Positions 32,831-42,521 of a DNA stretch of 64,000 nt are shown piece by piece. Under the pieces are notes generated by a model, which worked only from the letters and a program-made list of their open reading frames with translations, did not search any database and was not told where the DNA came from. The translations under genes were made by a program, and so were the position numbers. Each line of letters starts with the position of its first letter. Positions within the stretch are counted from its first letter, which is position 1. Source of the DNA: Vulcanisaeta sp. JCM 16161 (GTDB lineage: Archaea > Thermoproteota > Thermoprotei > Thermoproteales > Thermocladiaceae); assembly GCF_001316285.1 (NCBI RefSeq), contig NZ_BBDO01000001.1, positions 186,001 to 250,000 of the forward strand. The letters run 5' to 3'.

Positions 32831-33592
32831 ATGCGGGTTAGGGACTTCATCGATGATTTAAGGTCTGTGATAACGTTCTTCACGGTAATACCCATTGGCG
32901 GTCCTCACGATGTTTCAAGGGCATTGAAAAACGCCTGGCTTGCAATAATAATAGTGCCAGTAATAACTGGGTTATTACCCGGCCTTTTTGGTTATTACCT
33001 AAGTCTCTTCGTACATAACGACTTATTGACTTCCTCAATCACGTACCTACTCCTACTTATTTTAACGGGGCTTAATCACATTGATGGCTTTGCAGACGTT
33101 ATTGATGCATTAATGGTTAGAGGGTCGATTGAGGATAGGGTTAGGGTGCTTAAGGATCCGCATAGAGGCTCGGCATCGATAGCCATGGTTACGCTATTGG
33201 TGATTCTGGCAGTTTCATCATTACCTAACTTAATGAGGGTGCTATGGCAGTCATTATTAATGGCTGAGATTGTGTCCAAGTCCTCGTGCTGTCTTTGCGG
33301 CGTGGTTGGTAAGGAACCTGGCCATAGAGGATTAGGTTGGCAATTAACAATGTATAGCAAGGAGAAGGTGCGCTTAATCCTTGCCGCATTAATTATTGGT
33401 CTGGTAATTACCTACTTATTGCTGGGATTGATCGGTGTATTCATCGCTTTAACATCCATGGCACTCAGCATGTTATTATTCATGGCATTACAGAGAAGCC
33501 TTGGGGGTGCAGTCGGTGATCTTTATGGTTTCATACTTGAGGTTTCGAGGGTTATAACCCTGGTATTACTATCATTATCTATTTCTATTTAG
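32831..33592 (+). CDS. cobS: Adenosylcobinamide-GDP ribazoletransferase
   Basis: Membrane enzyme that joins alpha-ribazole to adenosylcobinamide-GDP in the last part of B12 synthesis. 253 residues with about six hydrophobic segments. The signature GLNHIDGFADVIDALM near residue 77 and VLKDPHRGSASIAMVTLL near 104 are the metal and substrate loops; RSLGGAVGDLYGFILEVSRV near the C-terminus is also conserved. Intact. No other cobalamin gene is in the window, so it stands alone here. Confidence 0.93.
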   Translation: MRVRDFIDDLRSVITFFTVIPIGGPHDVSRALKNAWLAIIIVPVITGLLPGLFGYYLSLFVHNDLLTSSITYLLLLILTGLNHIDGFADVIDALMVRGSIEDRVRVLKDPHRGSASIAMVTLLVILAVSSLPNLMRVLWQSLLMAEIVSKSSCCLCGVVGKEPGHRGLGWQLTMYSKEKVRLILAALIIGLVITYLLLGLIGVFIALTSMALSMLLFMALQRSLGGAVGDLYGFILEVSRVITLVLLSLSISI

Positions 33593-33636
33593 CACTTAGT
33601 ATTGCTTTAATACACCACCTTAATCGCATCATTTGT

Positions 33637-35185
33637 ATGAGCAGTGACTTAGACGTTATAATAAGTATAACGCCGGATCTGGCATTAGACATGGGGTACA
33701 CGTACGCTGGTGGGCTTGGGGTTCTTGAGGGTGATAAGTTCTATGGTGCGGCGGCGCTCGGGCTTAACTACTACGTAATAACCCTACTATATAGGAATGG
33801 CTATGTTGATTACGACTTTGATGAGGACGACAACCCAATACCAAAGCCACAGCCGCAGCCTAAGTCCTTCCTTGAATCACTTAGGCTCGCAGACACCTTC
33901 ATGATTAAATTAAGGAATGAGAATGTGGAGGTTAATGCATGGGAGTATCGCCTAGGTTTAGCGCATGCAATATTCCTAGAGCCCAGGAGCCCCGAGTGGG
34001 CTCTGAAGCTGACGGATAGAATATACATAGAGGGTAGTGTTGAGGAGAAGTTCCTGAAGTACATTTTCCTTGCGAGGGGTGCCGTAGAATTCATTAGGAG
34101 GAATGTGGGGCTTGAGAATGTTAGGTATATAGACCTTCAGGAGGCTTACGCGGCCATGGTACCAATAACACTCAGGATACCTGGCAGGTATAGGCTTATC
34201 ATACACACGCCGGGTCCCTGGGGCCACCCATCATTCCCGAATAAACTGTTTGAGGAGGAGACTGGCTATAGGTTTATTGAGGATCCCGTGGTCCTAACGA
34301 GCATTGGGGCTGCAATGGCTGGGAGGTGATAATGGTTTCATCAAAGCACTACGACATAATGAGGAGGGTAATACCACAATTCATTAGTAAGGCTAGGTTC
34401 ATAACAAATGGCGTCGACCTAAATAGATGGATGGACCCGGAAATAAGGATGCTCTACGAGAAGGGTTCACTAACGAGGGAGAGCCTCACCCTTATCAAGT
34501 CTCGATTAAAGAAGGAATTGCAGGGCCTGATTAGGTCGTATAAACCTGTCGAGTTAAACGATGGGTCCTTCGTCGCAGCTTGGGTCAGGAGAATGACACT
34601 ATACAAGAGGCCTCATTTTGTGGCCAGGTTGATAGAGGAGGGTGAATTTAACGATGTGATTTTCATACTAGGTGGTAAGTCGCACCCCATGGATAAGGAT
34701 GGCTTGATATACATGAAGAAATTCAGGGAGTTGCACAGGAAGTATAGGAATGTTGTTTACGTACATGACTACGACGTTAATAAGGCAAAGACAATACTCA
34801 AGGGAATTGACGTCTTATTATTTACACCATTCCCTGGCTGGGAAGCCAGCGGTACCAGCTTCATGAAGGCAGCAATAAATGGTGTACCAAGCATAGCGTC
34901 GAGGGATGGCGCTGCCGTCGAGTTAATAACTGATGGCGTGAACGGTTGGTTGTTTGGCAGTGATATTAGGGAGTTAATAGACTTTGTAAATGATCCAAGG
35001 GGTAAGGAAATAGACGAGAGGGAATATACGGAGTTTAAGGCGAAGTTCTCCCAGGTATATGACTATATAACTCAGATAAGGAGCGCTTTTACCTGATAAG
35101 CCTAAGCGCAATATTCAGTTTTGCACCTAGGGTCGACATTAAGAGGGTTCTCCGTGAGTATTACCCAGACCTCGTTAGGGGATGA
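33637..35185 (+). CDS. glgP: Alpha-glucan phosphorylase-like GT35 enzyme, short form (frameshifted)
   Basis: Phosphorolysis of alpha-1,4-glucan to glucose 1-phosphate. About 516 residues, shorter than typical 700-850 residue enzymes. N-terminus: MGYTYAGGLGVLEGDKFYGAAALGLN and VITLLYRNGYVDY. The second frame begins EVIMVSSKHYDIMRRVIPQF after a G is restored near 34326, with FITNGVDLNRWM and FILGGKSHPMDKDGL. The PLP-lysine region is WEASGTSFMKAAINGVPSIASRDGA. A third frame from ~35089 (FYLISLSAIFSFAPRVDIKRV) completes the C-terminus; TTTT should be TTTTT. It resembles the Thermotoga AgpA type rather than glycogen synthase. Confidence 0.78.
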
Positions 35186-35224
35186 GGTTAAAGCTTTTTA
35201 ATTCCCCGGTAACCTTGATCGTCA

Positions 35225-35431
35225 ATGCCAACATGTAAACTCTGTGGTAGGTCCTTCGACACATTAACCGAGCTGTACATGCACTTGAGTAGTGAATGTA
35301 ATAGGATTCCGAGGTCAAGGAGGTGCCCAGTGTGCGGTAATAAGTATAGGTCTATTAGGTTCATGAAGCATCACCTAATCAACGAGGCGTTAATCGAGAC
35401 TAGGCATATGAATTATTTAATTAGCATTTAG
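35225..35431 (+). CDS. Small double zinc-finger protein
   Basis: 68 residues with two zinc-binding motifs: CKLCGRSFDTLTELYMHLSSEC (CxxC, then H and C spaced as in a C2HC finger) and CPVCGNKYRSIRFMKHHL (CxxC followed by HH). Small C2H2-type proteins of this sort occur across crenarchaea and are presumed to bind nucleic acid or protein. TTTTTAA about 30 bases before the ATG could be its promoter. Confidence 0.7.
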   Translation: MPTCKLCGRSFDTLTELYMHLSSECNRIPRSRRCPVCGNKYRSIRFMKHHLINEALIETRHMNYLISI

Positions 35432-35468
35432 GGAATAACATTATTTCTACTGGCCGCATAGCTGCACC

Positions 35469-35915
35469 GTGGAGGTTACCAGGGTTGTTAGGGTTCAATC
35501 TAACTGTCGGGAATGCCTTGATTTAGTGATAAAGGCATTGTCGGTGCTCAGTGGGATACTTCTCATGAAGTTCTTCGATGATGAGCTCGTGATAACCTAC
35601 GACACTAATAATGTCAATTTCAGTGACATAGCACAGTCAATCCTCTCACTTGGTGTTGGCCTAATACTTAGGAAGGTTATCATGAATGTAAGCATTAGGG
35701 GCAGGATAAATCCTGAGGAACTTGAGTCGGTTATGGGTAGGTCTATTGACGGCGTTGTTAATGTACTATATGATCAAGCACTGTCGAGACTATCAATTAT
35801 TATGCATCCAGATACGGACGTGAATGCAGTCATAAATAGTCTCATTAATATGGGTATTACAGTTAATGAGGTGACTACGGATGAATTAACCCAAGTGTTG
35901 ATGGCCCGTTCTTGA
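35469..35915 (+). CDS. Tandem HMA-like metal-binding protein
   Basis: 148 residues from GTG. Two ferredoxin-like betaalphabeta-betaalphabeta repeats of ~70 residues. The first has SNCRECLDLVIKALS, a CxxC metal site in the loop before helix 1 as in heavy-metal-associated domains, and ends FSDIAQSILSLGVGLI. The second (NVSIRGRINPEELESVMGRS onward) keeps the fold pattern but has no Cys. It could be a copper or zinc chaperone or a degenerate regulator. Intact. Two bases from the convergent DUF763 stop. Confidence 0.55.
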   Translation: MEVTRVVRVQSNCRECLDLVIKALSVLSGILLMKFFDDELVITYDTNNVNFSDIAQSILSLGVGLILRKVIMNVSIRGRINPEELESVMGRSIDGVVNVLYDQALSRLSIIMHPDTDVNAVINSLINMGITVNEVTTDELTQVLMARS

Positions 35916-35916
35916 T

Positions 35917-37076
35917 TCATGGCGGCGTCGGCCTCACCAGGTCCGTGGGTAAGTTCAATTGCCTAACCACCTTAGCTAGATGCCTTAGGTACACGGTCAA
36001 TCCCCTATCCCTCTTTGCAGCATCTACTATTGCCTGCACTATGTCAATAACGGTGTCGTAAACCTCCCTATTGACTGGGTATGGTGACCCATCCTTACCG
36101 CCAAGCGCAAAGGCATACCTCCTCGGGTCAATGTTTGCCGGGTCCTCCCAATCAACCGGGCTCCTGTAGATTAGCTCGGCTATTAATGCGAGGGCTAGCA
36201 TCGTACTAGGCCCAAAGCCCCTAACCAGTAGTAGGTCCCTGAAATCATTGGCATCCCTCGCCCTCTTAATCGCGTCCTCATTTATTGATGCTGTGTATGG
36301 TCTGAAGGCACCGCTTATGTATGGATTGTAGTACTTAGGTGCTTCCTTACCCAGGTACGTAAGTATTGTGGAATCACCCTCATCATAGCCTTAACCAATG
36401 CCCAATCCCTAATCACCTTATTAGCGTCTTGATGTACAAGGTCTAGTATTGTATTCCTAGCATCACCACTTAACCTACTAACCATGTTGAGTGCGTAATC
36501 ACCCTTAACACCCACAATGCCTGTGTGGGGCTCATTCAGTAGGTCATTCTCCATCCAAATGTGGTACCTCCTCGCATACCTAATCCTCTCATTCATGCCC
36601 TGTTGAATTATCGCCCAGGTGCCATCAGAACCAACCATCATTGCATGGTGATAAAGCCTATAACCATCCTGCAGAGCCGTATTATCAATCTTCGCCGAAA
36701 GCCTTGACATAAGCTTAAGCTTCTCAACATCGATATCCCAAACCCTACCCAACTCCTCGATTTCCACGGGTGTATTAATTGCATAAACACCCTTACCACC
36801 AACAACCTTAATACCAACGTCCTTCTTTGATAAGGCCTCCTTAAGCGCTGCCGTGGTTATCGTGGTGCTCCCTGAGGAGTCCCAATCCATGCCAATTATG
36901 TTATTGAACGCTTGGAAAAACAATGGATTTGAGAATAACCTAATGGTGCCCTTAATACCATGCTCATCAACTAGTAACTCAATAATAAGACCGCTAAGCT
37001 TAACCATCCTACTGTAGAGCCATGGCGGTACATGGCCCGTGTGAAGCGGTAAATCCGCAAATCCTGAAACACTCAC
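35917..37076 (-). CDS. DUF763 family protein (frameshifted)
   Basis: About 386 residues. The N-terminus GFADLPLHTGHVPPWLYSRMVKLSG is the DUF763 signature; WAIIQQGMNERIRYARRYHI, NEPHTGIVG and LNMVSRLSGDARNTILDLV follow. The frame changes near 36385 (GGCTATG for GGCTTATG), after which YLGKEAPKYYNPYISGAFRPY, then DLLLVRGFGPSTMLALALIAELIYRSPVDWEDPA, a helix-hairpin-helix-like stretch. The family is archaeal-bacterial and uncharacterised, with features suggesting DNA binding. Divergent from the acyl-CoA dehydrogenase. Confidence 0.85.
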
Positions 37077-37199
37077 GTCATAATATCCTTAATGACTAAT
37101 ATATAGTTCTTTCGTTCTCAGTGCATCCTCATTATAGACCTTCATTAATATAATGACCATAAGGTTATACTTTTATGCGCCTCATATTCTAATTAATCG

Positions 37200-38414
37200 A
37201 TGGATTTCGACCTTAGTAGGGAGGAGGCCCTGTTTAGGGATTCAGTTAGGGAGTTTGGTGAGCGTTACATAAAACCCCACTGGGTAGACCTTGATGAGGG
37301 TAAGTACTCACTCCTTGACTTAATACCTCGGCTTGCTGAGCACGGCTTAATCGGCTTAACCTTAAGTTCTAAGTACGGGGGTTCGGAGGGCACGTTCCTA
37401 ATGGCGGCAATAGCCGCCGAGGAATTGGCATACGCAGACCCAAGCCTCGCCGTACCCGTTTACTTCCTACTGGAGACTGCCTGGCCTTCATAGTTCAGCG
37501 TTATGCGAAGGATAGTGTTAAGGAGGAGGTTCTGCCTAGGTTAACCAAGGGTGAGGCCTGGATTGGCATAGCGTCGACGGAGCCCCAGGGCGGTAGTGAT
37601 GTGGCGGGCGAGAGGACTGAGGCGAAGCTTGTCAATGGTAAGTGGCTACTAACGGGTGAGAAGAACATGGTGACCGGCGTCTCGATAGCCCTCAGGTTAC
37701 CCTACGGTGGTGGTTTCGTAACAATAACGAGGACGGGCTCAATTGAGGCTAAGCATAGGGCTATAACGACGATGCTCCTCATGGTTAAGAGGAATGGGGT
37801 AATCAACACCGGCTTTGAGACTAGGGATTACGAGGAATGGGGTAGGAGAGGAATACCAACTGGTTACCTAAGGCTTAATGGCGCCCCCGTGGATCCGGAC
37901 TTCGTGCTTGGTGAGGTAAATAATGGGTTTAAGATAGCATGGAGGGGTTCGACGTTGCGAGAACCCTCATTGGTGCAGCGGCTCTAGGGACTACCCGTTG
38001 GATGCTTGAGCAGGGCAGGGAGTGGATAAGGAGTAGGGTTGTCTTTGGCAAGCCAATATCCTCCTACCAATCAATAAGCTTCAAGTACGCCGAATTAAGC
38101 ACGAGACTTGAGGCTGCCAGGCTCATGGTATACAGGGCTGCCTGGCTGGCGGACAAGTTCTATAGGGTGATTCATCGGTTTCCATACTCGATGTTGCGAA
38201 TGCGGGGGCCATGGCTAAGATGCTCGCCGTGGAGTTGGCAATAGACGCCGGTTTGGAGGTCATGAAGTGGTTTGGCGGCGTTAGCTACTTCAAGGAGACC
38301 CCAATAGCCAGGGCATTCCTGGGAGCATTGAGTTATTACGTTGGTGCCGAGGGAACGCAAAACATAATGAGACTAATAGTGGCAAGAAACCTAATAGGAA
38401 GGGAGGTAGAGTAG
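37200..38414 (+). CDS. acd: Acyl-CoA dehydrogenase (multiply frameshifted)
   Basis: FAD enzyme that oxidises acyl-CoA in beta-oxidation. About 404 residues, the normal length, over four frame segments (breaks near 37487, 37944 and 38160). Segments: FRDSVREFGERYIKPHW and LAEHGLIGLTLSSKYGG; then IASTEPQGGSDVAG and VNGKWLLTGEKNMVTG; then FDVARTLIGAAALGTTRWML with SRVVFGKPISSYQSISFKYAEL; then AMAKMLAVELAIDAGLEVMKWFGG and GAEGTQNIMRLIVARNL. The Glu catalytic base of this family would be in the last part. No partner beta-oxidation gene is adjacent. Confidence 0.87.
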
Positions 38415-38468
38415 TCTAAATAGGTGTGAGAATAATTTTTAAAGAATAACACGTGGCTTTTTGTCAGT

Positions 38469-38885
38469 ATGGGCCAACAACCAGGAATGCAGAGTACGAC
38501 TCCGCACACCGCATACATACTATCGCTAATAGGTAGTATATTAATGCTAATAAGCTCAATAATAGTCCTAGTTGGTGCTGGAATACTCATGACGTTTCCA
38601 CACCTTTTTTGCGTTTCGTAGATTTGGTTATTACCCGATGATGGCGGTGATGCCATTAGCCCCAATCCTCCTTTTGATTGTGGGCGTAATAGGCTTATAG
38701 TGAGTGTATTAGCTCTATATTTCTCCGTGAGGTTGGGCAGGTTAAGTGATGTTAATGCCGTGCATAGCACGGGCATCGTACTCCTTATACTGGCGATAAT
38801 AGGTTTATTCGTAGCAAATGGCTTCTTCATAGGCTTCATACTACTCCTCATAGGCTCAATACTTGCCATCACGTGGAAGCCATAA
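38469..38885 (+). CDS. Four-helix membrane protein (frameshifted)
   Basis: About 138 residues with four membrane helices: YILSLIGSILMLISSIIVLVG, MAVMPLAPILLLIVGVIGL, VSVLALYFSVRLG and VLLILAIIGLFVANGFFIGF, with a short glutamine-proline-rich N-terminus and MTFPHLFAFRRFGYYP between helices 1 and 2. Frame breaks near 38613 (T6 for T5) and 38696 (TTATAG for TTAATAG). It resembles small archaeal multi-span proteins (DUF4064-like pattern); function unknown. Confidence 0.6.
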
Positions 38886-38913
38886 TAAGGCCTGCAATTA
38901 CCTAGGGTTAAAA

Positions 38914-39126
38914 ATGGTGAGTAAGGCTGTAATTAGGTATATTGAGGAGTTGATGAATCCATACTCAATCTATTACTCAGATGGTGTATTAAATAGTGAG
39001 GGGATGACGCTACTGAGGATAATAGCCAGGGAGGTCCTTAGGGAATACCCCAACCTGAAGCAGAGGTTCGCCAAGGCCAGGCGTAGGAGGGACTATGAAT
39101 ACGTATCGAGCTCCTCAATGAAGTAA
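38914..39126 (+). CDS. Small basic hypothetical protein
   Basis: 70 residues from the ATG at 38914. AVIRYIEELMNPYSIYYSDG, LNSEGMTLLRIIAREVLREYP and RFAKARRRRDYEYVSSSS suggest two amphipathic helices followed by an Arg-rich patch. I do not know the family. The earlier in-frame ATG at 38863 overlaps the preceding gene and is less likely. Its 3' end overlaps the convergent 39115-39297 frame by 12 bases. Confidence 0.5.
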   Translation: MVSKAVIRYIEELMNPYSIYYSDGVLNSEGMTLLRIIAREVLREYPNLKQRFAKARRRRDYEYVSSSSMK

Positions 39127-39297
39127 TTTCCTATCTCTCACGGCGGTCTCAATAAATTTCGCGGATTTCCTGTGGATCTCGCCTATCCTGAAGTTACGGC
39201 CCTTAATGATTATTATGGTAATTAGTATGAGCAAGAGTATTGTTGATACTGCACGTTTGTAAATTGCCATGATTTTTCCTAGGTAGTTCATACGCAT
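39115..39297 (-). CDS. Short pilin-like membrane peptide
   Basis: A 60-codon frame, or 51 codons from the ATG at 39270. YKRAVSTILLLILITIIII matches the archaeal type IV pilin (class III) leader pattern: basic residue, Ala, Val-Ser-Thr and then an uninterrupted hydrophobic stretch. The remainder (RNFRIGEIHRKSAKFIETAV) is short and charged, so it may be a minor pilin truncated by a frame error or an unrelated single-span peptide. No other pilus gene lies nearby. Confidence 0.38.
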   Translation of the reverse strand: MRMNYLGKIMAIYKRAVSTILLLILITIIIIKGRNFRIGEIHRKSAKFIETAVRDRKLLH

Positions 39298-39346
39298 CTT
39301 TACTCTGCTACGCTATACTTATATTTATCTCCACATTTAATTACCC

Positions 39347-40857
39347 GTGCCTGAATTAACAGCGGCGCTTGACATCGCTAAGAGGTGCTCTTCATACGTA
39401 GACTTAATGGGTGGTTCCGTCGCTGAGTACGATTTCATAGAGTGGCTATTAAACCAAATAGATAATCCACTGTTTTCATATGAATTACAACCTGTCAGCG
39501 TCCTTGTCTGGAGGGATAGGTTTTCGAGGATTGTGTATGGCAATAACGAGTTTAGGGCATTAAGCATGCCATTAACCTTAGGAGGTTCTGATAGGGGTAG
39601 GCTCACCATGGATATTAATGATTCAGAGGGTAAGGTATTGCTTACGGACTTTCCCGAGGACATGGACGATGCCAAGTACGTATACATTAGGGCGATGGAG
39701 AAGGGCGCCCTTGCCGTCATTTTTAGGGATAGGTACCCGGGCGTTGTTAGGAGGATCGTGGTGACGGCAACGCCTGACTACTCCTGGGATAGAGCACCGC
39801 CGCCCGTGATGCCCGCGCTCACTGTGTCTAAGGAGGTCGGTGATGAATTGAGCCGGCATGTTGGTGAGGAGGTGGAGTTCGTGAGTGACGTAGAGACTAG
39901 GTTAGGGACGGGCTATAATCTCATCGTTAATCTTGAGGGTAATAAGGAGGAATCGGTGATTCTGGCCGTTCACCATGATCACTGGTTAACTGGATATGCA
40001 GATAATTGCTTAGGCGTTGGTTTAGGGGCCTCGATCCTGCTTGATGCGGTTAGGGAGAGGTCATCAATGAAGAGGGGCTTGTCCTTCATCTCGTTTACCG
40101 CCAAGGAGGCTGGTAATCCTGGATTTGCAAGTCTTTACTGGCTTATGGATCAACCAGGTACGTGGAGTACCTCGAAAGGAGGAACCTACTTAATAGCATT
40201 TACGCCGTGCTTAACCTAGACGTTGTTGGTAGGCAGTACGTAATACATACGAGTGAGGACCTATCATTGCAACTAAGCCAAATAGTGAGTACCCAGTGGG
40301 AATTACCTAAGCCCTACTTTGATTCCCTCAATTTTGAAATGAATGGTATACCATCAATGACGCTATCAAGCCTTGATAATTACTGGGATGTGTACCACAC
40401 AGATAAGGATATTGAGGATAAGACTAATCAGCAGGACATTGACTCCGCCCTCAGGGTAGCAAGCCAACTGCTTAACTACTTATTAACTAATGATTTAACT
40501 CCATCCCCATACATATCAGTGTTGAACAGGGATATAATAAGTGTGGGCCTCGGCATAGAGCTCAGGGAGGATTGGGAGACATATAGGCTGGTTAAGTACT
40601 TGCTGTCTAAGTACCTGGTTGAGTATAGGCGTGATGGTTCCGTGAAGACGATATACACAAACTCGATATTATCCTACGTGAGGAGGTTCATAAACATAAA
40701 TGACCTAAGCCAGGTACCGCTCAGGGTTGAGGAAATGGGTACTGGAAAGGTCATAATGGACACAAGCACCATAAGGAATGTGAGGCAGTTAAGCCAATAC
40801 ATATCTCAGGTGATAGAGTCATTGGCTGAGGACATGAGCATAAACCTAGCCGTTTAA
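39347..40857 (+). CDS. M28-family metallopeptidase-like protein (frameshifted)
   Basis: About 503 residues. The N-terminal half contains a PA-like region (LTDFPEDMDDAKYVYIRAMEKG); the di-zinc centre is in VHHDHWLTGYADNCLGVGLG (His and Asp), FTAKEAG (Glu), NLDVVG (Asp) and DVYHTDKD (His), in M28 order. The frame changes near 40147, where TACTGGCTTATG should read TACTGGGCTTATG. GTG start. No signal peptide, so cytosolic aminopeptidase or deacetylase activity is likely. It overlaps the convergent CoaD gene by 12 bases. Confidence 0.78.
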
Positions 40858-41315
40858 CTCCCTAGTGCCCGTCCTATCCCTTATTAACGTACTAGATATC
40901 TTATTGCCAAACCCATCCTTAATTATCGGCACGGCAATAATGTACAGTGGACGTAACCCCCTCTCCCTCCTAAGATTGTTGATTTCGATTGCCCTCGGCA
41001 GAGTCTCCAGGCTAACCACTATGGCGTCGATTGTTGGGTCGACGATTGTTGGGCCATAGGGGTCATTAATAACGTCGATTATTACGTCACGGTCATTACC
41101 ACCAAGCTCCTTAATCAAGCTCTTTAGGTTAAGGAACCTGATCTTTAACGCTTTACCTTATACGCCTTATATGCCTGGGCGAACTCATCACTTGTTACGC
41201 CAACGAGCACCTTACGTCCATAATTAAGCGCCGTAAATAATAATGCTGTATGCCCAGTATGAAGCGTATCGAACGTTCCACCAACAGCAACCTTCCTGAA
41301 TTTAAGTCCCTGCAT
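40846..41315 (-). CDS. coaD: Phosphopantetheine adenylyltransferase, archaeal type (frameshifted)
   Basis: Makes dephospho-CoA from phosphopantetheine and ATP. About 156 residues: VAVGGTFDTLHTGHTALLF carries the nucleotidyltransferase HxGH motif, VLVGVTSDEFAQAYK follows, and after a frame change near 41159 (GTAAAGCG for GTAAAAGCG) FLNLKSLIKELGG, DPYGPTIVDPTIDAIVVSLET and SSTLIRDR (the ISSTxIR motif). Archaeal CoaD of this type has no bacterial CoaD-like C-terminus. Essential gene. Convergent with the M28 protein. Confidence 0.9.
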
Positions 41316-41460
41316 GTTTCAAGTAATGAGTGCATTAGCACTTAATAAATCTTGAACTTATACCTCCCCGATTTTAGGTCTTATTGCTTGGTTAGTTATC
41401 GGCTATATATTTAGTGGGCATTGATATATATGGGGTAGAAAAATAATACTTGAGACTTAG

Positions 41461-41470
41461 GTTTTTATAC
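41461..41470 (+). promoter_or_regulatory. TATA box of the PhoU-like gene
   Basis: GTTTTTATAC is centred 24 bases before the GTG at 41490, the classic leaderless spacing. The gap 41316-41460 otherwise shows no gene. Confidence 0.55.
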
Positions 41471-41489
41471 CCAGTTATACCCTATATAC

Positions 41490-42479
41490 GTGTCGTCAAT
41501 CTACAGGAGGGTTATTAGGATTGGCGAGAAGAGCATTGGGATTACACTACCCAAGCGGTGGCTTGATGTACTTAGCGTCGGTGTTGGCGATGTTGTTGAG
41601 ATAAGCCTCGTGGGTAAGGTAATAGTTGTTAAGCCAATAACGCAGGTGGGTGGTGAGACGAATGAGGTCAGTATATCGCTTGGTGGTTCAATTGATGAGA
41701 CGACTAGGGTAATCATTGCCAGCTACATTGAGGGTTATGACAATGTGGAGGTTATTGGGCAGAAGGACGTTATTAGGAAGGCCTTCTTAAGCGTTGAAAA
41801 GAAACTGCCTGGTTCGCTCATGCTTGAGGGTGATGGTAGCGTATTAATTAAGGTAGCGACTAGTGAGACAAACGTTGACCTTAATGAGGTGATTAATAGT
41901 ATGGCTAATATCCTGAACTCCATGTTTAGTAAATTCATTGATTACCTGGAATCAAATAAGGAGGATTTGTTAAGGGAGGTTCTCGATCTTGACGATCAGA
42001 TGGACAAGCTATACTTCCTCGCATTAAGGACCATTAAGAAATTGTCCTTCAGGGACCCGAAGAGGGCTATTGACGATACAATAGTTGTTAAGAACCTGGA
42101 ACACGCGGCGGATGCCCTGGATAGGCTATCCAACGCCTTCATGAGGGTACAAGCAACTCAGTGCAGGCGTGAGATTAGCGAGAAGCTTAAGGATGTTTGG
42201 ACCTACATAATGAGGGCCGTGTACTCATACTTAGACAACAACATTAATAATGCATTGAAGGTATTACTTGATAGGGAGCGCATGCTAAATAACATGCTAG
42301 AACTAGCCAACATGGGGTGTACGGGGCTGAGTGGGTTATTAACGGCTTCGATACATGAAGGGCAGTTAATAGTTGCGCTGGCGGCAGACATTGCTGAGGC
42401 AGCCTTTAGTAGACATGTTAGGAGTATTGCGAAGCCCGCCAGGGTCATCACGGGTGAGGAATTAAATAGTGAGGAGTGA
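41490..42479 (+). CDS. AbrB/PhoU two-domain regulator
   Basis: 329 residues. The N-terminal ~45 form a SpoVT/AbrB swapped-hairpin DNA-binding domain (YRRVIRIGEKSIGITLPKRWLD, VGDVVEISLVGKVIVVKP). From ~125 on comes a PhoU helical bundle with LDLDDQMDKLYFLALRTIKKL and NLEHAADALDRLSNAFMRVQ, the family's acidic metal-binding pattern. Archaeal proteins of this design are thought to regulate phosphate uptake. No Pst transporter gene is nearby. Intact, GTG start. Confidence 0.85.
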   Translation: MSSIYRRVIRIGEKSIGITLPKRWLDVLSVGVGDVVEISLVGKVIVVKPITQVGGETNEVSISLGGSIDETTRVIIASYIEGYDNVEVIGQKDVIRKAFLSVEKKLPGSLMLEGDGSVLIKVATSETNVDLNEVINSMANILNSMFSKFIDYLESNKEDLLREVLDLDDQMDKLYFLALRTIKKLSFRDPKRAIDDTIVVKNLEHAADALDRLSNAFMRVQATQCRREISEKLKDVWTYIMRAVYSYLDNNINNALKVLLDRERMLNNMLELANMGCTGLSGLLTASIHEGQLIVALAADIAEAAFSRHVRSIAKPARVITGEELNSEE

Positions 42480-42521
42480 AGTTTTATAGGGTTTCATGAT
42501 GAGCACGTCGGTAGCTGATTA

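Noticed and set aside
36300..36420. DUF763 break read as two separate genes
   Set aside because: The C-terminal segment continues the family alignment directly once one T is restored near 36385.
38336..38872. 178-codon minus-strand frame
   Set aside because: Overlaps the acyl-CoA dehydrogenase end and the four-helix protein, both better supported by frame and hydrophobicity.
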